Shown: positions 8,936 through 17,243 of the stretch, one piece after another
How positions within the stretch are numbered: the stretch's first letter is position 1
How the letters are laid out: every line of letters begins with the position of its first letter
DNA from: Streptomyces griseoaurantiacus
Lineage (GTDB): Bacteria; Actinomycetota; Actinomycetes; Streptomycetales; Streptomycetaceae
NCBI GenBank assembly: GCA_014656015.1
Contig: BNBP01000031.1
Span: 1 to 64,000, forward strand
Length of the DNA: 64,000 bases
Reading direction: 5' to 3'
The notes under the pieces: model-generated
Databases searched by the model: none
The model's input: only the letters and a program-made list of their open reading frames with translations
What the model was told of the DNA's origin: nothing
Translations under genes and position numbers: made by a program

Positions 8936-11905
8936 TTGGCTTTCCAGATGCCGGACCGCGGCGGAGGCCCGACGGGGCCACGGATCAGAGTGGGCCGCCC
9001 GTCCCGGCGTGTCCGGACCCTGCTGATGACGCTCGGCGTCCTCGCCGTCCTCGGCATGGCGTTCACCATGTTCGCCGGCTTCTGGACGGACTGGCTGTGG
9101 TACCGGTCGGTGAACTACTCCTCCGTGTTCACCACCACACTGTGGACCAAGATCGGGCTGTTCTTCGTCTTCGGCCTGCTGATGGCGCTCGCCGTCGGGG
9201 TCAACATCTGGCTCGCGCACCGGCTCCGCCCGCCGCTGAGCGCGATGTCCGCGGAGCAGCAGAGCCTGGACCGCTACCGCATGAGCATCGCCCCGTACAA
9301 GAAGTGGCTGCTGCTCGGCATCACCGCGCTGGTCGGGCTGATCGCCGGTGCCTCGGCGGCGGGCCAGTGGCGGACCTGGCTGATGTGGGTCAACGGCGTG
9401 CCCTTCCACCAGAAGGACCCCCAGTTCCACCTGGACGTCTCCTTCTACGCCTTCGACCTGCCCTGGTACCGCTTCCTGCTCGGCTTCGGCTTCGCCGCCG
9501 CCGTGCTCTCCCTGATCGCCGCCGCGCTCACCCACTACCTGTACGGCGGCCTGCGGGTCACCAGCCCGGGCGCGCGCGCCACGGCCGCCGCGACCGGACA
9601 CCTGTCGGTCCTGCTCGGCGTCTTCGTGACCCTGAAGGCGGTCGCCTACTGGCTCGACCGGTACGGACTGGCGGTGAAGTCCAGCGACTTCAAGGCCACC
9701 GGCAACTGGACCGGTCTGCGCTACGTCGACGCCAACGCCTATCTGCCGGCCAAGACGATCCTGTTCTGCATCGCCGTCATCTGCGCGCTGCTGTTCTTCG
9801 CCACCCTGTGGCGGCGCACCTGGCAGCTCCCCGTCATCGGCTTCGGCCTGATGGTGCTCTCCGCCATCCTCATCGGCGGCCTCTACCCGGCGATCGTGCA
9901 GAAGTTCCAGGTCCAGCCGAACGAGCAGGCCAAGGAAGCGCCGTACGTCGCCAAGAACATCAAGGCGACCCGCGAGGCGTACGGCATCGACGACGCCGAG
10001 GTCTCCGAGTACTCCGGCAAGGGCAAGGAGACCGAGGGCGACCAGCTCCGCAAGGACGCGGACGCCGCGGCGAGCCTGCGAGTGCTCGACCCGAACATCG
10101 TCTCGCCGACGTTCCAGCAGATGCAGCAGGTCAAGAACTACTACGCGTTCCCGACCAACCTGGACGTCGACCGCTACACCGACAAGGACGGCAAGGAACA
10201 GGACACGGTCATCGGTCTGCGGGAGCTGAACCTCAACGGCATCCCGAAGAACAACTGGATCAACGACCACTTCCGCTACACCCACGGCTACGGCGTGGTC
10301 GCCGCCAAGGGCACCTCCGCCGACAAGAACGGCCAGCCGGTCTACACGGAGTCCGGTCTGCCCTCCACCGGTGACCTGCCGACGCACGAGCAGCGGGTCT
10401 ACTACGGCGAGAAGACCACCACGTACTCGATCGTCGGCGGTCCCCAGAAGGAGATCGACTACTCCGACGACAAGGGCGAGAAGGCCTACACCTACCAGGG
10501 CGACAGCGGTGTCAGCCTCTCCAACCCGATCAACCGGGCGGCGTACGCGCTGGCGTTCAGCGAACCGCAGATGCTGTACTCCGGCGCCATCGGCGAGGGC
10601 TCGCGCATCCTGTACAACCGCACGCCCAAGGACCGCGTCGAGGCCGTGGCCCCCTGGCTGACGATCGACGGCGACGCCTACCCGGCGGTGGTCGACGGCC
10701 GGATCCAGTGGATCGTCGACGCCTACACGACCACCAACGGCTACCCGTACGCCTCCCGCACCACCCTGGGGGACACGACGGCGGACTCGCTCACCGCGGC
10801 CAACAACCAGCGCGCGGTGGTGGCCCAGCAGAACCGGGTCAACTACATCCGCAACTCGGTCAAGGCGACGGTCGACGCGTACAGCGGTGAGGTCAAGCTG
10901 TACGAGTGGGACACCAAGGACCCCGTCCTGAAGACCTGGATGAAGGCCTTCCCACACACGGTCAAGGCGAAGAAGGAGATCTCCTCCGACCTGATGGCCC
11001 ACCTGCGGTACCCGCAGGACCTGTTCAAGGTGCAGCGGGAGCTGCTCACCCGCTACCACGTGACGAACGCCCAGACGTTCCTCAGCGGCAGCGAGGTGTG
11101 GCAGGTGCCGGACGACCCGACGAACAAGTCGGGGGACGCGGTGCCGCCGTACTACCTGAGCATGAAGATGCCGGACCAGGACGCGCAGGCCTTCTCGCTG
11201 ACGACGACGTTCACGCCCAACGGGCGTGACAACCTCAGCGCCTTCATGGCGGTCGACTCCGAGGCCGGGACGAAGGACTACGGCCGCATCAGAATCCTGC
11301 GGCTGAAGAGTTCAGCGGCCGACGGGCCCAAACAGGTGCAGAGTCAGTTCAACTCGAACTCCCAGGAGAACATCACCGACTTCATCAGACAGGTGAGGAA
11401 CGGTGACTCCGAGATCGAGTACGGCAACCTCCTGACGGTCCCGCTGAACGACGGGCTGCTGTACGTGGAGCCGGTCTACGTACGCGGTGGCGGACTGAAG
11501 CTGCCTCTGCTGCGCAAGGTGCTGATGACCTACGGCGGCAAGACCGTGTTCGAGAACACGCTGGACGAGGCGCTGAACAAGCTCTTCCCGGGCGACGGTT
11601 CGACGACGCCGCCACCGGATTCCGACCAGGACACCACCAAGCCGCCGCCCTCGACGAGCAACCCGACGGTGAAGGAGGCCCTCGGCGACGCCCAGGAAGC
11701 CTTCACCACGGGCCAGGACGCCCTCAAGAACGGTGACTGGGAGGCGTACGGCAAGGCGCAGAAGGACCTCCAGAAGGCCCTGCAGCGGGCGGAGGACGCG
11801 CAGGCCGCGGCCGGCAAGAACGGCGACAAGGCCGACAAGGCCGATAAGAACACCGACAAGAACACCGACAAGAGCGACAAGGGCTCCGGCTCCGCCGGCG
11901 GCTGA
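8936..11905 (+). CDS. UPF0182 family large integral membrane protein
   Basis: 989 residues. The N-terminal third holds about seven hydrophobic helices: around residues 30-50, 75-100, 125-145, 180-210, 225-245, 275-295 and 300-325. A large hydrophilic, probably extracytoplasmic domain follows, and the last 60 residues are a low-complexity Lys/Asp/Asn tail with DKADKADKNTDKNTDK-type repeats. The family is universal in actinobacteria and its function is unknown. A TTG start at 8936 is chosen because GAGGTG ends six bases before it, whereas the GTG at 8927 overlaps that site and the ATG at 8948 is too far. The stop lies 44 bp before tRNA-fMet. Confidence 0.9.
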   Translation: MAFQMPDRGGGPTGPRIRVGRPSRRVRTLLMTLGVLAVLGMAFTMFAGFWTDWLWYRSVNYSSVFTTTLWTKIGLFFVFGLLMALAVGVNIWLAHRLRPPLSAMSAEQQSLDRYRMSIAPYKKWLLLGITALVGLIAGASAAGQWRTWLMWVNGVPFHQKDPQFHLDVSFYAFDLPWYRFLLGFGFAAAVLSLIAAALTHYLYGGLRVTSPGARATAAATGHLSVLLGVFVTLKAVAYWLDRYGLAVKSSDFKATGNWTGLRYVDANAYLPAKTILFCIAVICALLFFATLWRRTWQLPVIGFGLMVLSAILIGGLYPAIVQKFQVQPNEQAKEAPYVAKNIKATREAYGIDDAEVSEYSGKGKETEGDQLRKDADAAASLRVLDPNIVSPTFQQMQQVKNYYAFPTNLDVDRYTDKDGKEQDTVIGLRELNLNGIPKNNWINDHFRYTHGYGVVAAKGTSADKNGQPVYTESGLPSTGDLPTHEQRVYYGEKTTTYSIVGGPQKEIDYSDDKGEKAYTYQGDSGVSLSNPINRAAYALAFSEPQMLYSGAIGEGSRILYNRTPKDRVEAVAPWLTIDGDAYPAVVDGRIQWIVDAYTTTNGYPYASRTTLGDTTADSLTAANNQRAVVAQQNRVNYIRNSVKATVDAYSGEVKLYEWDTKDPVLKTWMKAFPHTVKAKKEISSDLMAHLRYPQDLFKVQRELLTRYHVTNAQTFLSGSEVWQVPDDPTNKSGDAVPPYYLSMKMPDQDAQAFSLTTTFTPNGRDNLSAFMAVDSEAGTKDYGRIRILRLKSSAADGPKQVQSQFNSNSQENITDFIRQVRNGDSEIEYGNLLTVPLNDGLLYVEPVYVRGGGLKLPLLRKVLMTYGGKTVFENTLDEALNKLFPGDGSTTPPPDSDQDTTKPPPSTSNPTVKEALGDAQEAFTTGQDALKNGDWEAYGKAQKDLQKALQRAEDAQAAAGKNGDKADKADKNTDKNTDKSDKGSGSAGG

Positions 11906-11949
11906 GGCAGAGGCCCCTCCCGCGCCGTGGTACGGTGAACACACAACGG

Positions 11950-12023
11950 CGCGGGGTGGAGCAGCTCGGTAGCTCGCTGGGCTCATAACCCAGAGGTCGC
12001 AGGTTCAAATCCTGTCCCCGCTA
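11950..12023 (+). tRNA. Initiator tRNA-Met (CAT), copy 1
   Basis: A 74-nt cloverleaf with anticodon CAT in the loop CTCATAA. Initiator hallmarks are present: an unpaired first base (C1 opposite T72) and three consecutive G:C pairs in the anticodon stem (CTGGG/CCCAG). The T arm is GCAGG-TTCAAAT-CCTGT. CCA is not encoded. It is identical to the copy at 14340. Confidence 0.96.
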
Positions 12024-12035
12024 CTGAAACCGAAG

Positions 12036-12066
12036 GCCCGGATCCTCAAGGATCCGGGCTTTCGTG
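12036..12066 (+). terminator. Terminator after initiator tRNA copy 1
   Basis: A 10-bp perfect stem (12036-12045 with 12050-12059) with TCAA loop, followed by TTTCGTG, 12 bases after the tRNA. Confidence 0.85.
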
Positions 12067-12368
12067 CGTGTGTCCTTCCGGTTCTCGATGCGAGCCGCCC
12101 CAGGCATGTCCGCGGCCTCGGCGCCACTGCAGTCGTCATCCATGGCAGTCGTCATCCATGACCTGCGGAGGACCACCTTCCGGTGAGTTCGCTTTCTCCC
12201 CTCTGACACCTGCGAACGCATGTGCCGACCTGCGCGACAGCCTTGCCGTGCCGGGGAGTTGGGCGCCCTGTGTTTGACTTGTCTCTCTGTGGGCATGTCG
12301 ACAAAACGCTGTAGTGACCTCACTGGCTGCGGTATACCAGGTGTACCCGGGTTGCAGGTGGTGCGACG
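12067..12368. other. Intergenic region with a 16-bp tandem duplication
   Basis: No supportable gene. It holds two perfect adjacent copies of gcagtcgtcatccatg (12129-12144 and 12145-12160). The 100 bp before the TPR gene is less GC-rich and should contain its promoter, but I cannot fix a clear -35/-10 pair. Confidence 0.6.
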
Positions 12369-14288
12369 ATGGACGTTATGGGGGACAAGGCAACTCTGTT
12401 CGAGACGGGGCGGTTTGGGCGGGCTTTTGTGACTTCCGAGGTTTCCGAGGTTCCCGGACAGGACGAAACCACGGAGGTCGCCGAGGAGTTGGCCGAGGAG
12501 GCACGTCGGCGCGCGGCCGCAAAGGCCGGCGACGTCGAGGCGATGAGCGTCCTCGGCAGCATGCTGCTGCGCCGCGGTGATCTCGACGGAGCCGAGCCCC
12601 ATCTGCGTGCCGCCACGGCCGCCGGTGACCGGGCCGCGGCCAACAACCTGGGAGTCCTCCTGCATCAGCGGGGCTATCCCGAGGAGGCCGCCGGCTGGTG
12701 GCGCATCGCGGCCGTCGCCGGTTCCACCGCGGCCGCGCACGCGCTCGGCCGGCACCACCGCGAGCGCGGTGACGAGCCGGCGGCCGAGTACTGGCTGCGC
12801 CAGTCCGCCGAGCAGGGCCATGTACTGGGCGCCTACGCCCTCGCCGACCTGCTGGAACACCGCGGCGACGCGGGCAGCGAGCACTGGATGCGGGTCGCCG
12901 CCGAGCGGGGCCACCGCGAGGCCGCCTACCGACTGGCCCGGGCCCTGGACCGCGAGGCCGACGCCGTGGGCACCGCGCTGGGCGCCGGGGGCAGAGGAGG
13001 GGCGAGAGGCGCCCCACCGGGCCTGCTGGACACCGACGCACGCCTGCGCCGGCTCAAGGGCGCCGACGGCACCGGGAACGTGCCCGAGGAGGCCGAACAG
13101 TGGTACCGCCAGGCCGCCGCGCGCGGACACCGGCGGGCCGCGCTGCACCTCGGCGCGATCCTGGAGAAGCGCGGCGAGCTGAAGGAGGCGGGCCGCTGGT
13201 ACCTGACGTCCGCCAAGGACGGCGAGACGCGTGCTGCCTGTGCGCTCGGCTTCCTGCTGCGCGACGCCGGGGACAGTGAAAGCGCCGCCGTGTGGTGGCT
13301 GCGGGCGGCCCAGGAGGGCGACGGCAACGCGGCCAACGCGCTCGGCGCGCTGCACGCCGAGCGCGGGGAGACGCAGACCGCCGAGCGCTGGTACCGGGCC
13401 GCCATGGACGCCGGCGACGTCAACGGTGCCTACAACCTCGGGCTGCTCTGCGCCGAGCAGGGCCGGACCGGGCCCGCCGAGCAGTGGTACCGGCGGGCCG
13501 CTTACGCCGGGCACCGGGAGGCGGCGAACGCACTCGCCGTGCTGCTGCTCCAGGGCGGCGACGCGGCAGGAGCCGAGCCGTGGTTCTCCAAGGCGGCGGA
13601 GGCGGGCAGCGTCGACGCCGCGTTCAACCTGGGCATCCTCCACGCGGGGCGCGGCCAGGAGCGGGCCGCGCTCGGCTGGTACGAGCGCGCGGCCGCCGCC
13701 GGGCACACCGAGGCCGCCCTGCAGGTCGGCATCGCGCGGCTGCGGGACGGGGAGGAGCAGGAGGCCGAGCGGCACCTGCGCTGTGCCGCGGGGGGCGGCA
13801 GCGCGGAGGCGGCGTACCGGCTCGCCACGGTGCTCGACGCGCGGCGTCCGCCCGCGCCCGCGCACGAGCTGGGGGAGCCGGCCCGGGAGAGGTCCGAGTG
13901 CGAGGAGTGGTACGAGCGGGCCGCGTCCCAGGGCCACCGCCGGGCGCAGGTCCGGGTCGGCATGCTCGCCGCCGGGCGCGGCGAGGTCGTGGAGGCGGCG
14001 CGCTGGTACCGGCTCGCGGCCGAGGCCGGCTCGCGCAACGGCGCCTTCAACCTCGGCCTGCTGCTCGCCCGCGAGGGCAGCGAGCCGGAGGCGGCCCTGT
14101 GGTGGACGCGGGCCGCCGACGCGGGGCACGGACGTGCGGCGCTGCGGCTCGCGCTGGTCTACGCCCGGCGGGGGGAGCTGGCGGAGGGGCAGCGCTGGGC
14201 GGACCGGGCGGTGGAGCTGGGACCGGCGGAGGTCGCCGAGCGGGCGGCGCGGCTGCGGGACGCGCTGCGGCAGGAGCTGTCGGCGTGA
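12369..14288 (+). CDS. Sel1/TPR-repeat protein
   Basis: 639 residues made almost wholly of about 15 helical repeats of 34-36 residues of TPR/Sel1 type. Recurrent signatures are AEQWYRRAAxxGHxxA and AAxxLGxLxxxRGE. There is no signal peptide or catalytic domain, so it is a probable cytoplasmic scaffold. The unique N-terminal 45 residues (FETGRFGRAFVTSEVSEVPG) are acidic. Two ATG codons (12369, 12378) could start it; the first is used. It lies between the two identical initiator tRNA genes. Sel1-like proteins act as adaptors; the partner is unknown. Confidence 0.88.
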   Translation: MDVMGDKATLFETGRFGRAFVTSEVSEVPGQDETTEVAEELAEEARRRAAAKAGDVEAMSVLGSMLLRRGDLDGAEPHLRAATAAGDRAAANNLGVLLHQRGYPEEAAGWWRIAAVAGSTAAAHALGRHHRERGDEPAAEYWLRQSAEQGHVLGAYALADLLEHRGDAGSEHWMRVAAERGHREAAYRLARALDREADAVGTALGAGGRGGARGAPPGLLDTDARLRRLKGADGTGNVPEEAEQWYRQAAARGHRRAALHLGAILEKRGELKEAGRWYLTSAKDGETRAACALGFLLRDAGDSESAAVWWLRAAQEGDGNAANALGALHAERGETQTAERWYRAAMDAGDVNGAYNLGLLCAEQGRTGPAEQWYRRAAYAGHREAANALAVLLLQGGDAAGAEPWFSKAAEAGSVDAAFNLGILHAGRGQERAALGWYERAAAAGHTEAALQVGIARLRDGEEQEAERHLRCAAGGGSAEAAYRLATVLDARRPPAPAHELGEPARERSECEEWYERAASQGHRRAQVRVGMLAAGRGEVVEAARWYRLAAEAGSRNGAFNLGLLLAREGSEPEAALWWTRAADAGHGRAALRLALVYARRGELAEGQRWADRAVELGPAEVAERAARLRDALRQELSA

Positions 14289-14339
14289 GGGGGCGATTTG
14301 CTTCTGCTTCGCGTCTTGACGTAACGTTGCGTTTGTCGA

Positions 14340-14413
14340 CGCGGGGTGGAGCAGCTCGGTAGCTCGCTGGGCTCATAACCCAGAGGTCGCAGGTTCAAAT
14401 CCTGTCCCCGCTA
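14340..14413 (+). tRNA. Initiator tRNA-Met (CAT), copy 2
   Basis: Base-for-base identical to the copy at 11950, including the C1:T72 mismatch, the three G:C anticodon-stem pairs and no CCA. Identity continues three bases past the tRNA (CTGAA) and then ends. Confidence 0.96.
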
Positions 14414-14421
14414 CTGAAGAC

Positions 14422-14455
14422 CGAAGGCCGGAATCCGTAAGGGTTCCGGCCTTCG
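14422..14455 (+). terminator. Terminator after initiator tRNA copy 2
   Basis: A 15-bp stem with one G:T wobble (14422-14436 with 14441-14455, loop GTAA), nine bases beyond the tRNA. There is no clear T-run. Confidence 0.75.
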
Positions 14456-14513
14456 GCGTGTGCCGTACCGGCCCGGCCGCGCGAGGGCCGGCGTACGGAG
14501 GCGGGTGAAGGGA

Positions 14514-14543
14514 AAAGCCCCGGCGGTTCGCTGCCGGGGCTTT
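14514..14543 (-). terminator. Terminator of catR
   Basis: A perfect 11-bp inverted repeat (14514-14524 with 14533-14543). Read on the minus strand it ends in a T-run (GGGGCTTTTCCC) just past the catR stop, the classic intrinsic terminator form. Confidence 0.85.
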
Positions 14544-14579
14544 ACGTCTGTGACCTGGGAGACGGGCGGGGCGGGCCGG

Positions 14580-14999
14580 TCAGGCCTTCGCCGCGCAGTT
14601 CGGGCACAGGCCCCGGTAGGTGACCTCGACGTCCGAGACCGTGAAGCCGAAGCGCTCCGAGTCCGGGAGGTCGGCCAGCGGATTGCCGGCCGGGTGGACG
14701 TCGCGGATCGAGCCGCAGCCCGCGCACACCAGGTGGTGGTGGGGGCGGTGCGCGTTCGGGTCGTACCGCTTGGCGCGCCGGTCCGTGGCGACCTCGAGCA
14801 CCTCGCCGAGCGAGACCAGTTCGCCGAGCGTGTTGTAGACGGTGGCCCGGGAGATCTCCGGCAGCTTCGCCGCGGCACGCGCGTGCACCTCGTCGGCCGT
14901 CAGATGGACGTGCTCGCCGTCGAGGACCTCGGCCACCACACGCCGCTGTGCGGTCATGCGCCATCCGCGTCCACGCAGACGTTCCAGTAGGTCACTCAT
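14580..14999 (-). CDS. catR: Fur-family peroxide-responsive repressor CatR (PerR-like)
   Basis: 139 residues. The N-terminal winged helix contains RMTAQRRVVAEVL and EISRATVYNTLGELVSLG as recognition region. The metal-binding part has HRPHHHLVCAGCG (about 82-94) and the C-terminal CPNC, giving two CxxC motifs for structural zinc. In S. coelicolor CatR represses catA and itself and is inactivated by hydrogen peroxide. It lies divergently from a catalase gene with an inverted repeat in the shared intergenic region, which supports the same job here. The ATG at 14999 gives the family N-terminus. Confidence 0.9.
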   Translation of the reverse strand: MSDLLERLRGRGWRMTAQRRVVAEVLDGEHVHLTADEVHARAAAKLPEISRATVYNTLGELVSLGEVLEVATDRRAKRYDPNAHRPHHHLVCAGCGSIRDVHPAGNPLADLPDSERFGFTVSDVEVTYRGLCPNCAAKA

Positions 15000-15059
15000 G
15001 GTTTCCAGACTAACAGCAAGGCCCCCCGATTCTGAACGGGTGTGATTCTGGAGCTCAAC

Positions 15060-15087
15060 TTGACTTGGATTGAGTCCAACGTAGGAT
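15060..15087 (+). promoter_or_regulatory. Candidate catA promoter with overlapping CatR operator
   Basis: TTGACT (15060-15065) and TAGGAT (15082-15087) are separated by 16 bp. Between them lies the inverted repeat TTGGA-N5-TCCAA (15065-15079), a PerR/Fur-type palindrome placed where a repressor would block RNA polymerase. Deduced from sequence; no mapping data. Confidence 0.65.
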
Positions 15088-15162
15088 CGGGTATGGACCT
15101 GGCCCCGGGACAACTCGCGGCCGGGGCAATCGAAGTCGCAAGGCATCAAGCAGGAGGCGCAC

Positions 15163-16614
15163 GTGACGCAGGGACCGCTCACCACCGAAGCCGGGGCCCC
15201 GGTCGCCGACAACCAGAACAGCGAGACCGCGGGCGCCGGCGGTCCCGTCCTCGTCCAGGACCAGCTCCTCCTGGAGAAGCTGGCCCACTTCAACCGCGAG
15301 CGCATCCCGGAGCGGGTGGTGCACGCCCGCGGCGCAGGCGCCTACGGCACCTTCACGGTGACCGGGGACGTCACGCGGTACACGCGCGCCGCTTTCCTCT
15401 CCGAGGTCGGCAAGCAGACCGAGACGTTCCTGCGCTTCTCCACCGTGGCCGGCAACCTCGGTGCCGCGGACGCCGTCCGCGACCCGCGCGGCTTCGCGCT
15501 GAAGTTCTACACCGAGGAGGGCAATTACGACCTCGTCGGCAACAACACCCCGGTGTTCTTCATCCGGGACGCCATCAAGTTCCCCGACTTCATCCACACC
15601 CAGAAGCGCGACCCCTACACGGGTTCGACCGAGATGGACAACGTCTGGGACTTCTGGAGCCTGTCCCCGGAGTCCACGCACCAGGTGACCTGGCTCTTCG
15701 GTGACCGCGGCATCCCGGCCTCGTACCGGCACATGGACGGCTTCGGCTCGCACACCTTCCAGTGGAACAACGAGGCCGGCGAGGTCTTCTGGGTCAAGTA
15801 CCACTTCAAGACCGACCAGGGCATCAAGAGCCTCACGCAGGACGAGGCCAACCGGCTCGCCGGTGAGGACCCCGACTCCCACCAGCGCGACCTGCGCGAG
15901 GCGATCGAGCGCGGCGACTTCCCGTCCTGGACCGTCGGCGTGCAGATCATGCCCGTCGCCGAGGCCGCGCACTACCGCTTCAACCCCTTCGACGTGACCA
16001 AGGTCTGGCCGCACGCGGACTACCCGGTCATCGAGATCGGCAAGCTGGAGCTCAACCGCAACCCGGAGAACGTGTTCGCCGAGGTCGAGCAGTCGATCTT
16101 CAGCCCCTCCCACTTCGTGCCGGGCATCGGCCCCTCGCCGGACAAGATGCTCCAGGGCCGCCTCTTCGCGTACGGCGACGCCCACCGCTACCGCGTCGGC
16201 ATCAACGCCGACCACCTGCCGGTGAACCGCCCGCACGCCACCGAGGCGCGCACCAACTCCCGCGACGGCCACCTCTACGACGGTCGCCACAAGGGTGCGA
16301 AGAACTACGAGCCGAACAGCTTCGGCGGGCCGTTCCAGACGAACCGCCCGCTGTGGCAGCCCCTCCCCGTCGAGGGCGCGACCGGCGACGCCGCGGCGCC
16401 CCTGCACGCCGAGGACAACGACTTCGTCCAGGCCGGCAATCTCTACCGGCTCATGACGGAGGAGGAGAAGGGGCGCCTGATCGGCAATCTGTCCGGTGCC
16501 CTGTCCCAGGTCACGCGCGAGGACATCGTCGAGCGCGCGATCGGCAACTTCCGCAATGCCGACCCCGAGTTCGGCAAGCGGCTGGAGGCCGCCGTGCAGG
16601 CCCTGCGCGGCTGA
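15163..16614 (+). CDS. catA: Monofunctional heme catalase
   Basis: 483 residues, a small-subunit (clade 3) catalase that disproportionates hydrogen peroxide. The catalytic histidine is in PERVVHARGAGAYG (about residue 52), the asparagine in NNTPVFFIRDAIKFPDF (about 125), and the heme-ligating tyrosine in RLFAYGDAHRYR (about 335). Length is family-typical. The GTG start at 15163 has CAGGAGG before it. It is divergent from catR, whose product is the expected repressor, and matches the S. coelicolor catR-catA pair. No signal peptide, so cytoplasmic. Confidence 0.95.
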   Translation: MTQGPLTTEAGAPVADNQNSETAGAGGPVLVQDQLLLEKLAHFNRERIPERVVHARGAGAYGTFTVTGDVTRYTRAAFLSEVGKQTETFLRFSTVAGNLGAADAVRDPRGFALKFYTEEGNYDLVGNNTPVFFIRDAIKFPDFIHTQKRDPYTGSTEMDNVWDFWSLSPESTHQVTWLFGDRGIPASYRHMDGFGSHTFQWNNEAGEVFWVKYHFKTDQGIKSLTQDEANRLAGEDPDSHQRDLREAIERGDFPSWTVGVQIMPVAEAAHYRFNPFDVTKVWPHADYPVIEIGKLELNRNPENVFAEVEQSIFSPSHFVPGIGPSPDKMLQGRLFAYGDAHRYRVGINADHLPVNRPHATEARTNSRDGHLYDGRHKGAKNYEPNSFGGPFQTNRPLWQPLPVEGATGDAAAPLHAEDNDFVQAGNLYRLMTEEEKGRLIGNLSGALSQVTREDIVERAIGNFRNADPEFGKRLEAAVQALRG

Positions 16615-16667
16615 GCGGGAGGCGTTCGGTGCCTGTGCGGGTCCGCCCGTACAGGCACCGACGCATG

Positions 16668-17060
16668 TCAGGAGGGCACCGGCTGCGGGGCCGGGGCCCA
16701 GCAGCGCAGGATGTCGCGGACCGAGACGATGCCGGCGGGCTCGTCGCGGTCCATGACGATCAAGTGCCGGAAGCCGCCGTGGGTCATGGCGCGGGCCGCC
16801 TCCTCCAGGGTCCAGGAGGGCGCGGCGAAGACGACGTCGGTGGTGGTGTGGGCGTGGGCGGGTTCGGCGTCGGGGCTGAGGCCCCGGCCGACGGCGTTGA
16901 GGACGTCCCTCTCGGTGAGGATGCCGAGGCCGCCGGCATCCGGGTCGAGGACGACGGCGGCGCCGACGCGCCGGGCGGACATCAGTGCGGCTGCCTGCCG
17001 CAGGGTGTGTGCGGGGCCGATGGTCAGGACGACCGTGCTCATGGCGTCGCGGACGAGCAT
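16668..17060 (-). CDS. CBS-domain protein
   Basis: 130 residues forming a tandem CBS pair (Bateman module) and nothing else. CBS1 is at about 5-60 (MSARRVGAAVVLDP, GILTERDVLNAVG) and CBS2 at about 72-122 (MTHGGFRHLIVMD, GIVSVRDILRCW). Such modules bind adenine nucleotides and regulate partners. The ATG at 17060 is favoured because GTAGGAGG lies 11 bases upstream; the in-frame GTG at 17072 overlaps that ribosome-binding site. Partner unknown. Possible control by repeats at 17130-17154. Confidence 0.85.
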   Translation of the reverse strand: MLVRDAMSTVVLTIGPAHTLRQAAALMSARRVGAAVVLDPDAGGLGILTERDVLNAVGRGLSPDAEPAHAHTTTDVVFAAPSWTLEEAARAMTHGGFRHLIVMDRDEPAGIVSVRDILRCWAPAPQPVPS

Positions 17061-17129
17061 GGAGTGAGCCACCTCCTACGAGTTCCGGATCGGTCCACCC
17101 CCGCGCGCCGGGGACGGCGGCGCTCGCCC

Positions 17130-17154
17130 GTGAAGTGATTCACAAGTTCACAAG
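17130..17154. repeat. Palindrome plus tandem TTCACAAG repeats upstream of the CBS gene
   Basis: GTGAA-N4-TTCAC (17130-17143) overlaps two perfect adjacent copies of TTCACAAG (17139-17146, 17147-17154). This AT-richer patch lies about 70 bp upstream of the CBS gene start, where an operator would be expected. No known regulator can be assigned. Confidence 0.5.
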
Positions 17155-17243
17155 TGGGGGGATTCTCAGAGTCGCAGGCACAGGGCCGGTCAACAAGAGG
17201 GCGCGTGCGGTGTTTTCGGGGGCGCTCGGCGCACCGCCCCGCT

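Noticed and set aside
11724..12008. Minus-strand frame of 94 codons through tRNA-fMet (and its twin at 14159-14398) starting MNLRPLGYEP
   Set aside because: It is simply the antisense translation of the tRNA gene; the same peptide arises from both tRNA copies.
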